DNA of 64,000 nt from Pelotalea chapellei (GTDB taxonomy: Bacteria; Desulfobacterota; Desulfuromonadia; Geobacterales; Pseudopelobacteraceae): contig NZ_JAHDYS010000001.1 in NCBI RefSeq assembly GCF_018531195.1, positions 310,001 to 374,000 on the forward strand, written 5' to 3'. The position numbers were made by a program, and so were the translations under genes. Shown piece by piece: positions 1 through 12,199 of this stretch (the first letter of the stretch is position 1; every line of letters begins with the position of its first letter). The notes under the pieces were generated by a model. That model saw only the letters and a list, made by a program, of their open reading frames with translations, searched no databases and had not been told where the DNA came from.

Positions 1-411
1 GGTGGCAGGGGAGAACTGTCCGCCTGTCATACCATAAATATAGTTGTTCATGATGATATAGGTCATATCTATGTTGCGTCGGCAGGCGTGAATGAAGTGG
101 TTTCCACCGATAGCAGTACCGTCACCATCGCCACCGCACAGAATGACGTTCATCTCAGGTTTAGCAAGCTTGACACCAGTTGCAAAAGCAGCGGCGCGAC
201 CGTGGGCGGTGTGAAGGGTGCAGCAGTCAATGTAGCCCGGCAGACGTGATGCACAACCAATTCCGGAAACAATTGCAGTATTTTCCTTCTTGAGTCCGAG
301 GGTATCCATGGCGCGGATCAAACCCTTCATAACAATACCGTGACCGCAACCCGGGCACCAGATATGGGGCAGCTTGCCCGGACGAATATATTTATCGTAA
401 TCAAATGCCAT
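1..411 (-). CDS. korB: 2-oxoglutarate:ferredoxin oxidoreductase beta subunit (C-terminus beyond the left edge)
   Basis: Thiamine diphosphate-binding subunit of the ferredoxin-dependent 2-oxoglutarate oxidoreductase, which oxidatively decarboxylates 2-oxoglutarate to succinyl-CoA in the TCA cycle. The 137 visible residues contain the N-terminal CPGCGH cluster ligands (C19, C22), a third cysteine at 53 and the ThDP/Mg motif starting GDGDG at 94 and ending in NN at 122-123, the standard order in OFOR beta subunits. The start ATG at 411 lies 2 bases after the korA stop, so the two are surely co-translated. The remaining part, and probably the gamma subunit korC, lie outside the window. Substrate assignment (2-oxoglutarate rather than pyruvate) rests on the TCA context. 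Confidence 0.93.
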   Translation of the reverse strand, partial: MAFDYDKYIRPGKLPHIWCPGCGHGIVMKGLIRAMDTLGLKKENTAIVSGIGCASRLPGYIDCCTLHTAHGRAAAFATGVKLAKPEMNVILCGGDGDGTAIGGNHFIHACRRNIDMTYIIMNNYIYGMTGGQFSPAT

Positions 412-413
412 GG

Positions 414-1547
414 TTACTTAACCTCCTTCATCTTGTCGAGAATCTGATCGGGATTGATCGGCTCACCATCTACACGGAAGATACCGTGGATCGGTGCCTT
501 GCCCTGGGCGCAGCGCTCGACTTCGTTGGCGCACATGCCAAGATTCATTTCAGGAACGATAAAGCCTTTTACTTTGCCGGCAAGAGCCTTGATCTGCTTG
601 TCGGGGAATGGCCAGAATGTTTTGATGCGGAACATACCAGCCTTGAGGCCCTGCTCGCGTGCAGCATTGACTGCATAACGTGCGGAGCGTGATGTTGAGC
701 CATACGCAATGACTACAACGTCGGCATCATCCAGTTGATACTCTTCAAAGGTGACAATATCATCAGCATTTGCCTCGACTTTGCGCACCTGACGCTCTTC
801 CTCAGCCTGAACGATTTCCGCTTTTGTTGTCGGGAAACCGTCCTGCATTTTATTAAGGCCGGTAACATGGAATTTGTAACCGGAGCCGAAGGATGCCAAG
901 GGAGGAACATCACCGAAAGAGGTGTCGTAAGGCTTGTACTGTTCAGGTGAAACAGAGGGTGATTTACGGGAAACGACTTCTACTTCTCCCTGCTCGGGAA
1001 ATACGATGCGTTCACGCATGTGAGCAACGATCTCGTCAGGCATAACCATTACTGGTGTACGGTATTTTTCAGAGAGATTGAATGCTCGAATAACTTCTTC
1101 ATATGTTTCCTGAACAGAAGCAGGAACCAAGCAGATGGCGGGATGATCGCCATGGGTACCCCATTTGGCGGCCATCACGTCGGACTGGCTTGGTCCTGTC
1201 GGCATCCCGGTTGAAGGACCGCCACGCATTACATTGTAAACAACACATGGAATTTCAGCTATACAACCATAGCCGATTAATTCTTGCTTTAGGGAGAGTC
1301 CCGGTCCTGAGGTGGAAGTAAGGACTTTGGAACCGGCCAGTGAGGCACCCAGAATAGCTGCCATGGCACCTATCTCATCTTCCATCTGTACAAATTTCCC
1401 GCCAATCTTAGGAAGTTCTACAGACATTACCTCCGCCACCTCCGTTGAAGGGGTGATCGGGTAGCCGCCGAAAAAGTTGCAGCCGGCATAAAGTGCACCG
1501 TGTGCTGCGGCCTCGTTACCCTGAAGAAACGCTACTTTTTTTGACAC
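414..1547 (-). CDS. korA: 2-oxoglutarate:ferredoxin oxidoreductase alpha subunit
   Basis: Alpha subunit of the 2-oxoglutarate:ferredoxin oxidoreductase (377 aa). The N-terminus has the alpha-subunit signature GGYPITPSTE near residues 28-37 (the pyrimidine-binding fold), followed by a transketolase-like C-terminal region. Subunits of this length without the fused gamma domain are typical of four-subunit KorABCD enzymes. It is preceded by the korD ferredoxin (21 bases) and followed by korB (2 bases). Together with mdh and the two isocitrate dehydrogenases upstream it forms a TCA block, which supports 2-oxoglutarate as substrate. The electrons would go to ferredoxin rather than NAD. Confidence 0.94.
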   Translation of the reverse strand: MSKKVAFLQGNEAAAHGALYAGCNFFGGYPITPSTEVAEVMSVELPKIGGKFVQMEDEIGAMAAILGASLAGSKVLTSTSGPGLSLKQELIGYGCIAEIPCVVYNVMRGGPSTGMPTGPSQSDVMAAKWGTHGDHPAICLVPASVQETYEEVIRAFNLSEKYRTPVMVMPDEIVAHMRERIVFPEQGEVEVVSRKSPSVSPEQYKPYDTSFGDVPPLASFGSGYKFHVTGLNKMQDGFPTTKAEIVQAEEERQVRKVEANADDIVTFEEYQLDDADVVVIAYGSTSRSARYAVNAAREQGLKAGMFRIKTFWPFPDKQIKALAGKVKGFIVPEMNLGMCANEVERCAQGKAPIHGIFRVDGEPINPDQILDKMKEVK

Positions 1548-1568
1548 TGTTCATTTCCTCCCGTTGAT

Positions 1569-1766
1569 TTATTCAGTAATGACCTTGATTGCAAAATCAG
1601 GACACCTTAATTCGCATTGCATACACTTGATGCATGCCTCCAGATTCTTGACCGTGGCATAAAATCCCTTCATCTCAAGAACTTTTGTGGGGCAAAACTC
1701 GACACAAATGTGGCACCCCTTGCAGTACTTCTCGATAATCTCGATTTTCGGCAGTTTTTTCTCCAT
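1569..1766 (-). CDS. korD: 2-oxoglutarate:ferredoxin oxidoreductase delta subunit, 2[4Fe-4S] ferredoxin
   Basis: A 65-residue ferredoxin-type subunit with two complete [4Fe-4S] motifs, CxxCxxCxxxCP near residues 15-26 and CxxCxxCxxxCP near 45-56. In KorABCD-type enzymes this delta subunit relays electrons from the catalytic subunits to the external ferredoxin acceptor. It is the first kor gene here, separated from mdh by a strong hairpin with a short T run, so the kor genes may be partly uncoupled from mdh, either by attenuated read-through or by a weak promoter of their own. A good ribosome binding site (AAAGGAG) precedes the ATG. Confidence 0.93.
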   Translation of the reverse strand: MEKKLPKIEIIEKYCKGCHICVEFCPTKVLEMKGFYATVKNLEACIKCMQCELRCPDFAIKVITE

Positions 1767-1823
1767 CTGATAAGACTCCTTTAATTACGTTTAATAGGTG
1801 TGGAATACACCCCCATAATGTGG

Positions 1824-1853
1824 CAAAAGAAGGGCGGATGAATCCGCCCTTCT
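1824..1853 (-). terminator. Hairpin terminator after mdh
   Basis: Perfect 12-bp inverted repeat AGAAGGGCGGAT / ATCCGCCCTTCT (1828-1839 and 1842-1853) followed on the minus strand by TTTT. It sits between the mdh stop and korD, inside what otherwise looks like one TCA operon, so it probably works as a partial terminator lowering kor expression relative to mdh. Confidence 0.7.
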
Positions 1854-1892
1854 TTCACGTTTTGCGACGGTGTGAATAAAATTAGCTAAATG

Positions 1893-4339
<2,447 letters not shown>

Positions 4340-4402
4340 CCTTTCAACCCTGTTCCCTGCCGAAATGTGATCAATTCAGCTCCTAAGGGCTGAAAAGTGG
4401 TA

Positions 4403-4430
4403 CAGGCGGCTGTACGAGTACAGCCGCCTG
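4403..4430. repeat. Perfect 13-bp inverted repeat between the two isocitrate dehydrogenase genes
   Basis: CAGGCGGCTGTAC and GTACAGCCGCCTG separated by two bases. On the minus strand it follows the monomeric isocitrate dehydrogenase stop by about 13 bases and would form a very stable hairpin in the mRNA, but no clean T tract follows (TACCACTTTT). It may terminate weakly or protect the 3' end of the upstream message. Confidence 0.65.
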
Positions 4431-4442
4431 CGGAATTGCGTA

Positions 4443-6677
<2,235 letters not shown>

Positions 6678-6857
6678 TTAGTTTTAATGCCGACACCGCT
6701 GCAATTGGCAGGATTCGAAGCATACGATTCCCAGATCTAATGGCGCAAGTGAGGCAATTTTGCCTGCTACATTCCTGAGCTTTATTAAAACAGCAATTTA
6801 AAGCAATGCCATTCAATTACAGAAACTTACAACACCGGAGATATACGGGGAAAAATT

Positions 6858-6892
6858 TTGTATACAGTATACAAAGGGCATGAGGGTGTCAA
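6858..6892 (-). promoter_or_regulatory. Promoter of the TCA cluster with overlapping palindromic operator
   Basis: On the minus strand TTGACA (6892-6887) is a perfect -35. The perfect palindrome TTGTATACTGTATACAA (17 bp, 6858-6874) covers the -10 region, where TATACT (15-base spacer) or TACTGT (17-base spacer) can serve. A symmetric site lying on the -10 is a classical repressor operator arrangement. The A/T-GTATAC half site resembles operators of GntR-type regulators, but the actual protein cannot be named from this window. Transcripts would carry a leader of about 190 bases before the icd2 start. Confidence 0.6.
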
Positions 6893-6947
6893 GAAAAAAA
6901 CTTTCTCACATTAACAACATGAACAACGTTATGAGGTTGGGGAGGAA

Positions 6948-7640
6948 TTATTTTCGACCTGAATAACGTTTTGCTTCAGTGATATCGTCGCGGGAAAAAT
7001 TGCGGGGAATTTTGAGTTTCTGGCCTGGCCAGAGTTGGCGAGGGTTACGTATTTGATCACGGTTGGCCCGGTAAATGATAGGCCAGAGGGATGCATCGTC
7101 ATAGATCTCTGTACGTGCGGCAATCTGTGGAAGCGTTTCACCTCGGCGGACAGTATGCAAAGAAGGAAGAATTAAAGTTGGTTCCTGTGAATTCTGACGT
7201 GCTCGCGCCGCAATTGCAGCCCGCGTCAGCGCCTCTTTGTTCAGCCTTTCCTGTGCGGCCAGACGTGCTTCCAGTTCAGCTGCGTCGCGTAAAGCACGAT
7301 CCTTTGCAATCTGAGCAGCCTTTTCAGCCTTTTCAGCCTCTGCAGCTGCGGCCATGCGCTCCTTGCTGGCTAGCAGCTCCGCCCGCAAGACTACACTTTT
7401 TTGGAGAACCAGCAGATAATATGGATCAGCATCGCGAGAGTTATCATAAACATGCAGCATAGCTTCACCATGTTCAAAGGTTTCCACAAGATTGTAGTAC
7501 TCTTGCGGAAAGAGCTTGGCCGCCTCCTGACGACCAAGCTCTTCCACTGCAATCGCCGCAGAGTCACGCCAGAGTGGCGACGACGCCGAGCAGGCTGTCA
7601 AAAAAAAACTGACAGCTATTATCCAGATGAAACTACACAT
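6948..7640 (-). CDS. LysM-domain lipoprotein
   Basis: Predicted lipoprotein of 230 aa: hydrophobic signal sequence ending in the lipobox LTAC (Cys about residue 17), then a globular N-terminal part, an Ala/Glu/Lys/Arg-rich segment (about 85-145, probably a charged helix or coiled coil) and a C-terminal LysM domain (about 160-213, HTVRRGETLPQIAA ... YRANRDQIRNP ... PGQKLKIP) expected to bind peptidoglycan. It starts 7 bases after the aspS stop and so is probably the last gene of that transcript. Likely links the envelope to peptidoglycan; specific function unknown. Proteins of this build with a C-terminal LysM are common in Geobacter-like genomes. Confidence 0.85.
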   Translation of the reverse strand: MCSFIWIIAVSFFLTACSASSPLWRDSAAIAVEELGRQEAAKLFPQEYYNLVETFEHGEAMLHVYDNSRDADPYYLLVLQKSVVLRAELLASKERMAAAAEAEKAEKAAQIAKDRALRDAAELEARLAAQERLNKEALTRAAIAARARQNSQEPTLILPSLHTVRRGETLPQIAARTEIYDDASLWPIIYRANRDQIRNPRQLWPGQKLKIPRNFSRDDITEAKRYSGRK

Positions 7641-7647
7641 TTTTACA

Positions 7648-9432
7648 TCAGCTCAATTTTTCAACCAAGCGAATGCCTAATTCACGTAATTGCTTGGTTT
7701 CTACCATGGAAGGCGCTTCCGACATCATACAGGTGCCTTTTTGTGTTTTTGGAAAGGCAATTACATCACGGATGGAGTCGCTCCCGGTTAACAGCATGAT
7801 CAGCCGATCCATTCCAAAAGCAATACCTCCATGGGGAGGTGTACCAAACTCAAGAGCATCTAGCAAGAAACCGAATTTACTACGAGCTGATTCATCGGAA
7901 AGGCCAAGCAGTTTAAACATGAGCGACTGCACTTGCTCCTGATGAATCCTGATAGACCCTCCCCCTATTTCGTTACCATTAAGAACTAGGTCGTACGCCT
8001 TGGCACGGCAGCGGCCCGGATCAGATTCAATAAAAGGGAGATCCTCATCCATTGGGGCGGTAAATGGATGATGAACCGCAGCCCAACGCTTCTCTTCCTC
8101 ATCCCATTCCAGGAGCGGAAAGTCTGTTACCCATACGAAGCGGTAATCATCCTTGCTGGTGAGTTTAAGAATACTTGCCAAATGATTACGTAATTTACCC
8201 AATGAATCATTTACGACCTTAGGCTTGTCGGCAACAAAGAAGAGCAAATCTCCCTCTTCAGCATTGAAAGCGGTATTCATTGCAGCAATCTCATCAGGGG
8301 TAAAGAATTTTGCTATGGGAGAATGCCATTGGTTGTTTTCAATTTTCACGTATGCCAATCCTTTGGCACCATAAATTTTGACGAAATCGGTTAGATCATC
8401 TATCTCTTTACGTGAGAATCGTGCACACCCTTTCGCATTAAGACCCTTGATAATACCGCCCTTTTCAGCAGTGTCTGCAAAAACCTTGAAACCGGAAGTT
8501 TTTACAAGATCCGTCAGATCACATAGCTCCATGCCAAATCGGAGATCAGGATTATCCACTCCGAAACGGCGGATCGCTTCTGCATAAGTGATACGCTGAA
8601 CCGGAAGTGGGACATCAATCCCTTTAGTTTCTCTAAATACGCGGGCAATCAGGCCTTCCATCATAGATATAATATCTTCACGATCGATGAAAGACATCTC
8701 ACAGTCAATTTGAGTAAATTCAGGTTGGCGATCGGCACGTAGGTCTTCGTCACGGAAACAACGTACAACCTGGAAATAGCGATCAAATCCAGAAATCATC
8801 AAGATCTGTTTAAATATTTGTGGCGACTGGGGAAGAGCATAGAAGCTCCCTTGATTAATGCGCGAAGGAACTAGAAAATCACGTGCACCTTCGGGTGTGG
8901 ATTTTGTTAAAAATGGAGTTTCAAGCTCGATAAATCCATTTTCAGATAAATAACTTCGGGTTAGCTGAGAAACTTTGGAGCGAAGAATGAGGTTATGCTG
9001 AAGTTGAGGCCTACGAAGATCCAGGTAACGATACTTGAGCCGAATATTTTCATTGGCTTCGCTGAACTCATCAAGCATAAAAGGAAGCGGTTTAGAACGA
9101 TTGAGAAGTCTGCATTCGCTAACCTGTATTTCAACCTCGCCGGTTTTCATACCCGGATTAACAGTACCTTCAGGGCGAGGAATTACCGTTCCCTTGACAG
9201 CCAACACAAATTCACTGCGGATAGATTCAGCGACTGCATGAGCTTCTGTATTTAGTGCTGGGTCGAAAACTATTTGGGCAATCCCCTCGCGATCACGCAA
9301 GTCAATAAAAACCAAACCACCATGGTCCCTGCGACGCAGTGCCCATCCCATCAAAATAACCTCACTACCGACATTTTTTGCTGTCAGATCCCCACAATAA
9401 TGTGAGCGTTTCCAACTCCCAAGCATCTCCAT
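7648..9432 (-). CDS. aspS: Aspartyl-tRNA synthetase, probably non-discriminating
   Basis: Bacterial-type class II aspartyl-tRNA synthetase, 594 aa from this start. It has the OB-fold anticodon domain at the N-terminus, the class II catalytic core ([26 protein letters not shown]) and the GAD insertion, and ends with the motif 3 region ([15 protein letters not shown]). I chose the ATG at 9432 because GGAGG lies 7 bases upstream; an in-frame ATG 36 bases earlier lacks this. The anticodon-domain segment reads RRDHGG and later RPEGTVN; the His and Gly at these places are those of non-discriminating enzymes that also charge tRNA(Asn), whereas the E. coli type has Leu and Lys. It follows lepB by 68 bases. 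Confidence 0.95.
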   Translation of the reverse strand: MEMLGSWKRSHYCGDLTAKNVGSEVILMGWALRRRDHGGLVFIDLRDREGIAQIVFDPALNTEAHAVAESIRSEFVLAVKGTVIPRPEGTVNPGMKTGEVEIQVSECRLLNRSKPLPFMLDEFSEANENIRLKYRYLDLRRPQLQHNLILRSKVSQLTRSYLSENGFIELETPFLTKSTPEGARDFLVPSRINQGSFYALPQSPQIFKQILMISGFDRYFQVVRCFRDEDLRADRQPEFTQIDCEMSFIDREDIISMMEGLIARVFRETKGIDVPLPVQRITYAEAIRRFGVDNPDLRFGMELCDLTDLVKTSGFKVFADTAEKGGIIKGLNAKGCARFSRKEIDDLTDFVKIYGAKGLAYVKIENNQWHSPIAKFFTPDEIAAMNTAFNAEEGDLLFFVADKPKVVNDSLGKLRNHLASILKLTSKDDYRFVWVTDFPLLEWDEEEKRWAAVHHPFTAPMDEDLPFIESDPGRCRAKAYDLVLNGNEIGGGSIRIHQEQVQSLMFKLLGLSDESARSKFGFLLDALEFGTPPHGGIAFGMDRLIMLLTGSDSIRDVIAFPKTQKGTCMMSEAPSMVETKQLRELGIRLVEKLS

Positions 9433-9500
9433 ATAAACCTCCAGAATAAATTTCTGTATTGAATGCAAAACTTTTATTGCTAATGAAGATTAAAGTACAA

Positions 9501-10166
9501 TTAGTTTATTAATTTACCAATGTTGCCAAGACGGGGCCGAAATTTTTCCCTATCCCATGACCAGTACTTTATAAAGGCAAGACCTTTTATTTTATCGCGT
9601 GTAACAACTCCCCAGAAACGGCTGTCATAGGAGCGGTCGCGATTATCTCCCATCACAAAATATGAATTTGGCGGTACTGTAACCGGGCCAAACGTATCAC
9701 GGGGGTTCATCTCTTTGGGAATGATATCTTTCTCTTTATGTATTTCGTGTGGGTTCTCGAACTGCTTTCCATTGACAAAAACTTTTTTATCTTTACCCTC
9801 AACCACATCACCAGGTAGACCAACCACCCGTTTGATAAAATCCTTGCTGGGATCTTCAGGGTACTCAAAAACGATTACATCTGCACGTCGAGGATCACGA
9901 ACCTTGATCATGGTTTTATCCACAAATGGAATTTTGGTTCCATAAATAAACTTTGCCACCAGCAGGTGATCTCCAATGGCTAGGGTATCTTCCATAGAGC
10001 CAGAGGGAATTTTGAATGCTTGAACGAGGTATGTCCGAATAACTAACGCCAACAGAATGGCAATTATGATGGATTCGGCATATTCTCGGACAATGCTTTT
10101 TCTCTTAATAATTGGCTCATTTTTTAGAGGTGCTTCTTCATGTGGAAATTCAGTTTGTGCTTGCAT
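9501..10166 (-). CDS. lepB: Signal peptidase I
   Basis: Membrane-bound serine protease that removes signal peptides from exported proteins. 221 aa with an N-terminal cytoplasmic stretch, one transmembrane helix (about 28-48) and the conserved boxes: catalytic serine in PSGSMEDTL, GDHLLV, catalytic lysine in DFIKRVVGLPGD, and GDNRDRSYDSR-type box E near 170. It lies 84 bases downstream of lepA, the classical lepA-lepB pairing, and ahead of aspS on the same strand. Confidence 0.96.
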   Translation of the reverse strand: MQAQTEFPHEEAPLKNEPIIKRKSIVREYAESIIIAILLALVIRTYLVQAFKIPSGSMEDTLAIGDHLLVAKFIYGTKIPFVDKTMIKVRDPRRADVIVFEYPEDPSKDFIKRVVGLPGDVVEGKDKKVFVNGKQFENPHEIHKEKDIIPKEMNPRDTFGPVTVPPNSYFVMGDNRDRSYDSRFWGVVTRDKIKGLAFIKYWSWDREKFRPRLGNIGKLIN

Positions 10167-10250
10167 GTAGCTCCTTTTCGTGCGGCTCTACGTTCTATTG
10201 TATTAGTGTACGTACAAACAACCTAACAACATCACGTACATTTGACCCGA

Positions 10251-12047
10251 TTAATCGACTTTTAGAATCGCAAGAAACGCTTCCTGCGGCAATTCAACAT
10301 TGCCAACATTTTTCATACGCTTCTTTCCTTCCTTCTGTTTTTCGAGTAGTTTGCGCTTTCTGGTTATATCACCGCCATAACACTTCGCCAGCACATCCTT
10401 TCGCATCGCCTTGACTGTTTCACGAGCAATAATTTTGTTGCCAATGGCAGCTTGAATAGCCACCTCAAACATCTGACGAGGGATCAACTCTTTCATCTTG
10501 GCTACCAAGTCACGCCCTCTGAAGTAGGCTTTCTCGCGATGAATGATCAGCGACAACGCATCAACGATATCGCCATTAATCATGACATTCATGCGCACCA
10601 GTTCGCTACGGCGATAATCCAGATGTTCGTAATCAAGAGAAGCGTAACCCTTGGTTATGGATTTCAGCCGGTCATAAAAATCGAGAACAATCTCGTTGAG
10701 TGGAAGCTCATAGATAATCATCACCCGGGTGGGGGTGAGATATTTAATCTCGCGCTGTATGCCGCGCTTGTCTTCACACAGTGAAAGCACGCCCCCCACA
10801 AAGTCATTGGGCACATGTATGTGAGCCAGGATGAAAGGCTCTTCAAGGTAATCGACATGGTGTAGTTCTGGCAGTTGATTGGCGCTCTCGATAGTCAGCA
10901 CCTCGCCGGTTACGCGATGCACCCTGTAGACAACAGTCGGTGCGGTTGTGATCAGGTCAAGGCCGAATTCACGTTCAAGACGCTCCTGGATGATCTCCAT
11001 ATGCAGCAGCCCGAGAAATCCGCAACGGAAACCAAATCCCAAGGCAACCGATGTCTCTGGCTCAAACGAGAACGATGAATCGTTGAGCTTCAGCTTGGCA
11101 AGGGCATCACGCAATTGCTCGTACTGGACTGTATCAATGGGGTACAGGCCTGAGAACACCATCGGCTGCACCTCCTTGAAACCTTCCAACGGCTTCTCGC
11201 ACTGCCGATGCAGCAGAGTCACCGTATCGCCGACCTTAGCATCGGCGACATCCTTGATTCCGGCTATGACAAAGCCTACCTCGCCTGCGGTAAGTTGTGG
11301 CACTTCAACCATAACTGGTGCAAACACTCCCACTTTCAGGGCTTCGAAAGAGCTGTTGGTGGCCATAAGCTGAATCTTGTCGCCTTTTTTGAGAATTCCA
11401 TCAAACAAACGAACAAGAATAATAACACCCTGATACTGGTCATACCATGAATCAAAAAGCAGTGCTTTGAGCGGTGCCTGCGAATCCCCTTTAGGGGGTG
11501 GAATCTTCTTAATGATTTCTTCAAGAATCTCGTGCGTTCCAATCCCTTCTTTTGCACTGGCCAAGACAGCATCATGGGCATCAATTCCAATTATTTCTTC
11601 GATCTCCTGAATAACACGCTCCGGCTCAGCAGCGGGTAGATCAATTTTGTTCAGTACGGGGAATACTTCCAGATTGATATCCAGGGCCAGATATACGTTT
11701 GCCAAAGTCTGGGCCTCAACCCCTTGGGAAGCATCAACGACCAGCAGCCCGCCTTCACAGGCTGCCAGCGAGCGAGAAACTTCATAGGTAAAGTCCACAT
11801 GACCAGGAGTGTCTATCAGATTAAGAATGTAATCTTTGCCGTCATCAGCACGATATTTAAGGCGGACCGTCTGGGCCTTGATGGTAATGCCCCGCTCCCG
11901 CTCAAGGTCCATCTTGTCCAGGAACTGGTTCTGCTTTTCCCGGTCGGAAAGAGTGCCTGTGTACTCCAGTAATCGGTCAGCGAGGGTGGATTTGCCGTGA
12001 TCGATGTGAGCGATGATAGAGAAATTGCGGAGTCTGCTGATATCCAT
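10251..12047 (-). CDS. lepA: Elongation factor 4 (LepA)
   Basis: Ribosome-associated GTPase of 598 aa, the normal length. G1 box AHIDHGKST (residues 13-21), G2 region [12 protein letters not shown]3 DTPGHVDF, G4 NKIDLPAA, and the LepA-specific C-terminal domain with [16 protein letters not shown] near the end. It binds translating ribosomes and has roles in initiation and back-translocation under stress. It lies upstream of lepB on the same strand and downstream of the pilQ terminator, so it has its own promoter or relies on read-through. Confidence 0.97.
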   Translation of the reverse strand: MDISRLRNFSIIAHIDHGKSTLADRLLEYTGTLSDREKQNQFLDKMDLERERGITIKAQTVRLKYRADDGKDYILNLIDTPGHVDFTYEVSRSLAACEGGLLVVDASQGVEAQTLANVYLALDINLEVFPVLNKIDLPAAEPERVIQEIEEIIGIDAHDAVLASAKEGIGTHEILEEIIKKIPPPKGDSQAPLKALLFDSWYDQYQGVIILVRLFDGILKKGDKIQLMATNSSFEALKVGVFAPVMVEVPQLTAGEVGFVIAGIKDVADAKVGDTVTLLHRQCEKPLEGFKEVQPMVFSGLYPIDTVQYEQLRDALAKLKLNDSSFSFEPETSVALGFGFRCGFLGLLHMEIIQERLEREFGLDLITTAPTVVYRVHRVTGEVLTIESANQLPELHHVDYLEEPFILAHIHVPNDFVGGVLSLCEDKRGIQREIKYLTPTRVMIIYELPLNEIVLDFYDRLKSITKGYASLDYEHLDYRRSELVRMNVMINGDIVDALSLIIHREKAYFRGRDLVAKMKELIPRQMFEVAIQAAIGNKIIARETVKAMRKDVLAKCYGGDITRKRKLLEKQKEGKKRMKNVGNVELPQEAFLAILKVD

Positions 12048-12136
12048 GAATTACCTTATTTGTTTGGGGGAGATGAATAGAGAAGGATAAATAATAACGT
12101 GCGGATTGTAAAGGCTGTTGTCATCATTAACAGTAT

Positions 12137-12174
12137 AAAAAAATACGAGGCATCGCTATGCCTCGTATTTTTTA
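12137..12174. terminator. Terminator of the pil operon (after pilQ)
   Basis: Long perfect inverted repeat, A-run + ATACGAGGCAT / ATGCCTCGTAT + T-run, with a 4-base loop CGCT. It has A and T runs on both sides, so it can act in either direction. It ends the xre-pilMNOPQ transcript and separates it from lepA. Confidence 0.85.
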
Positions 12175-12199
12175 AGGAAACAGGTAGACCAATGAATAT

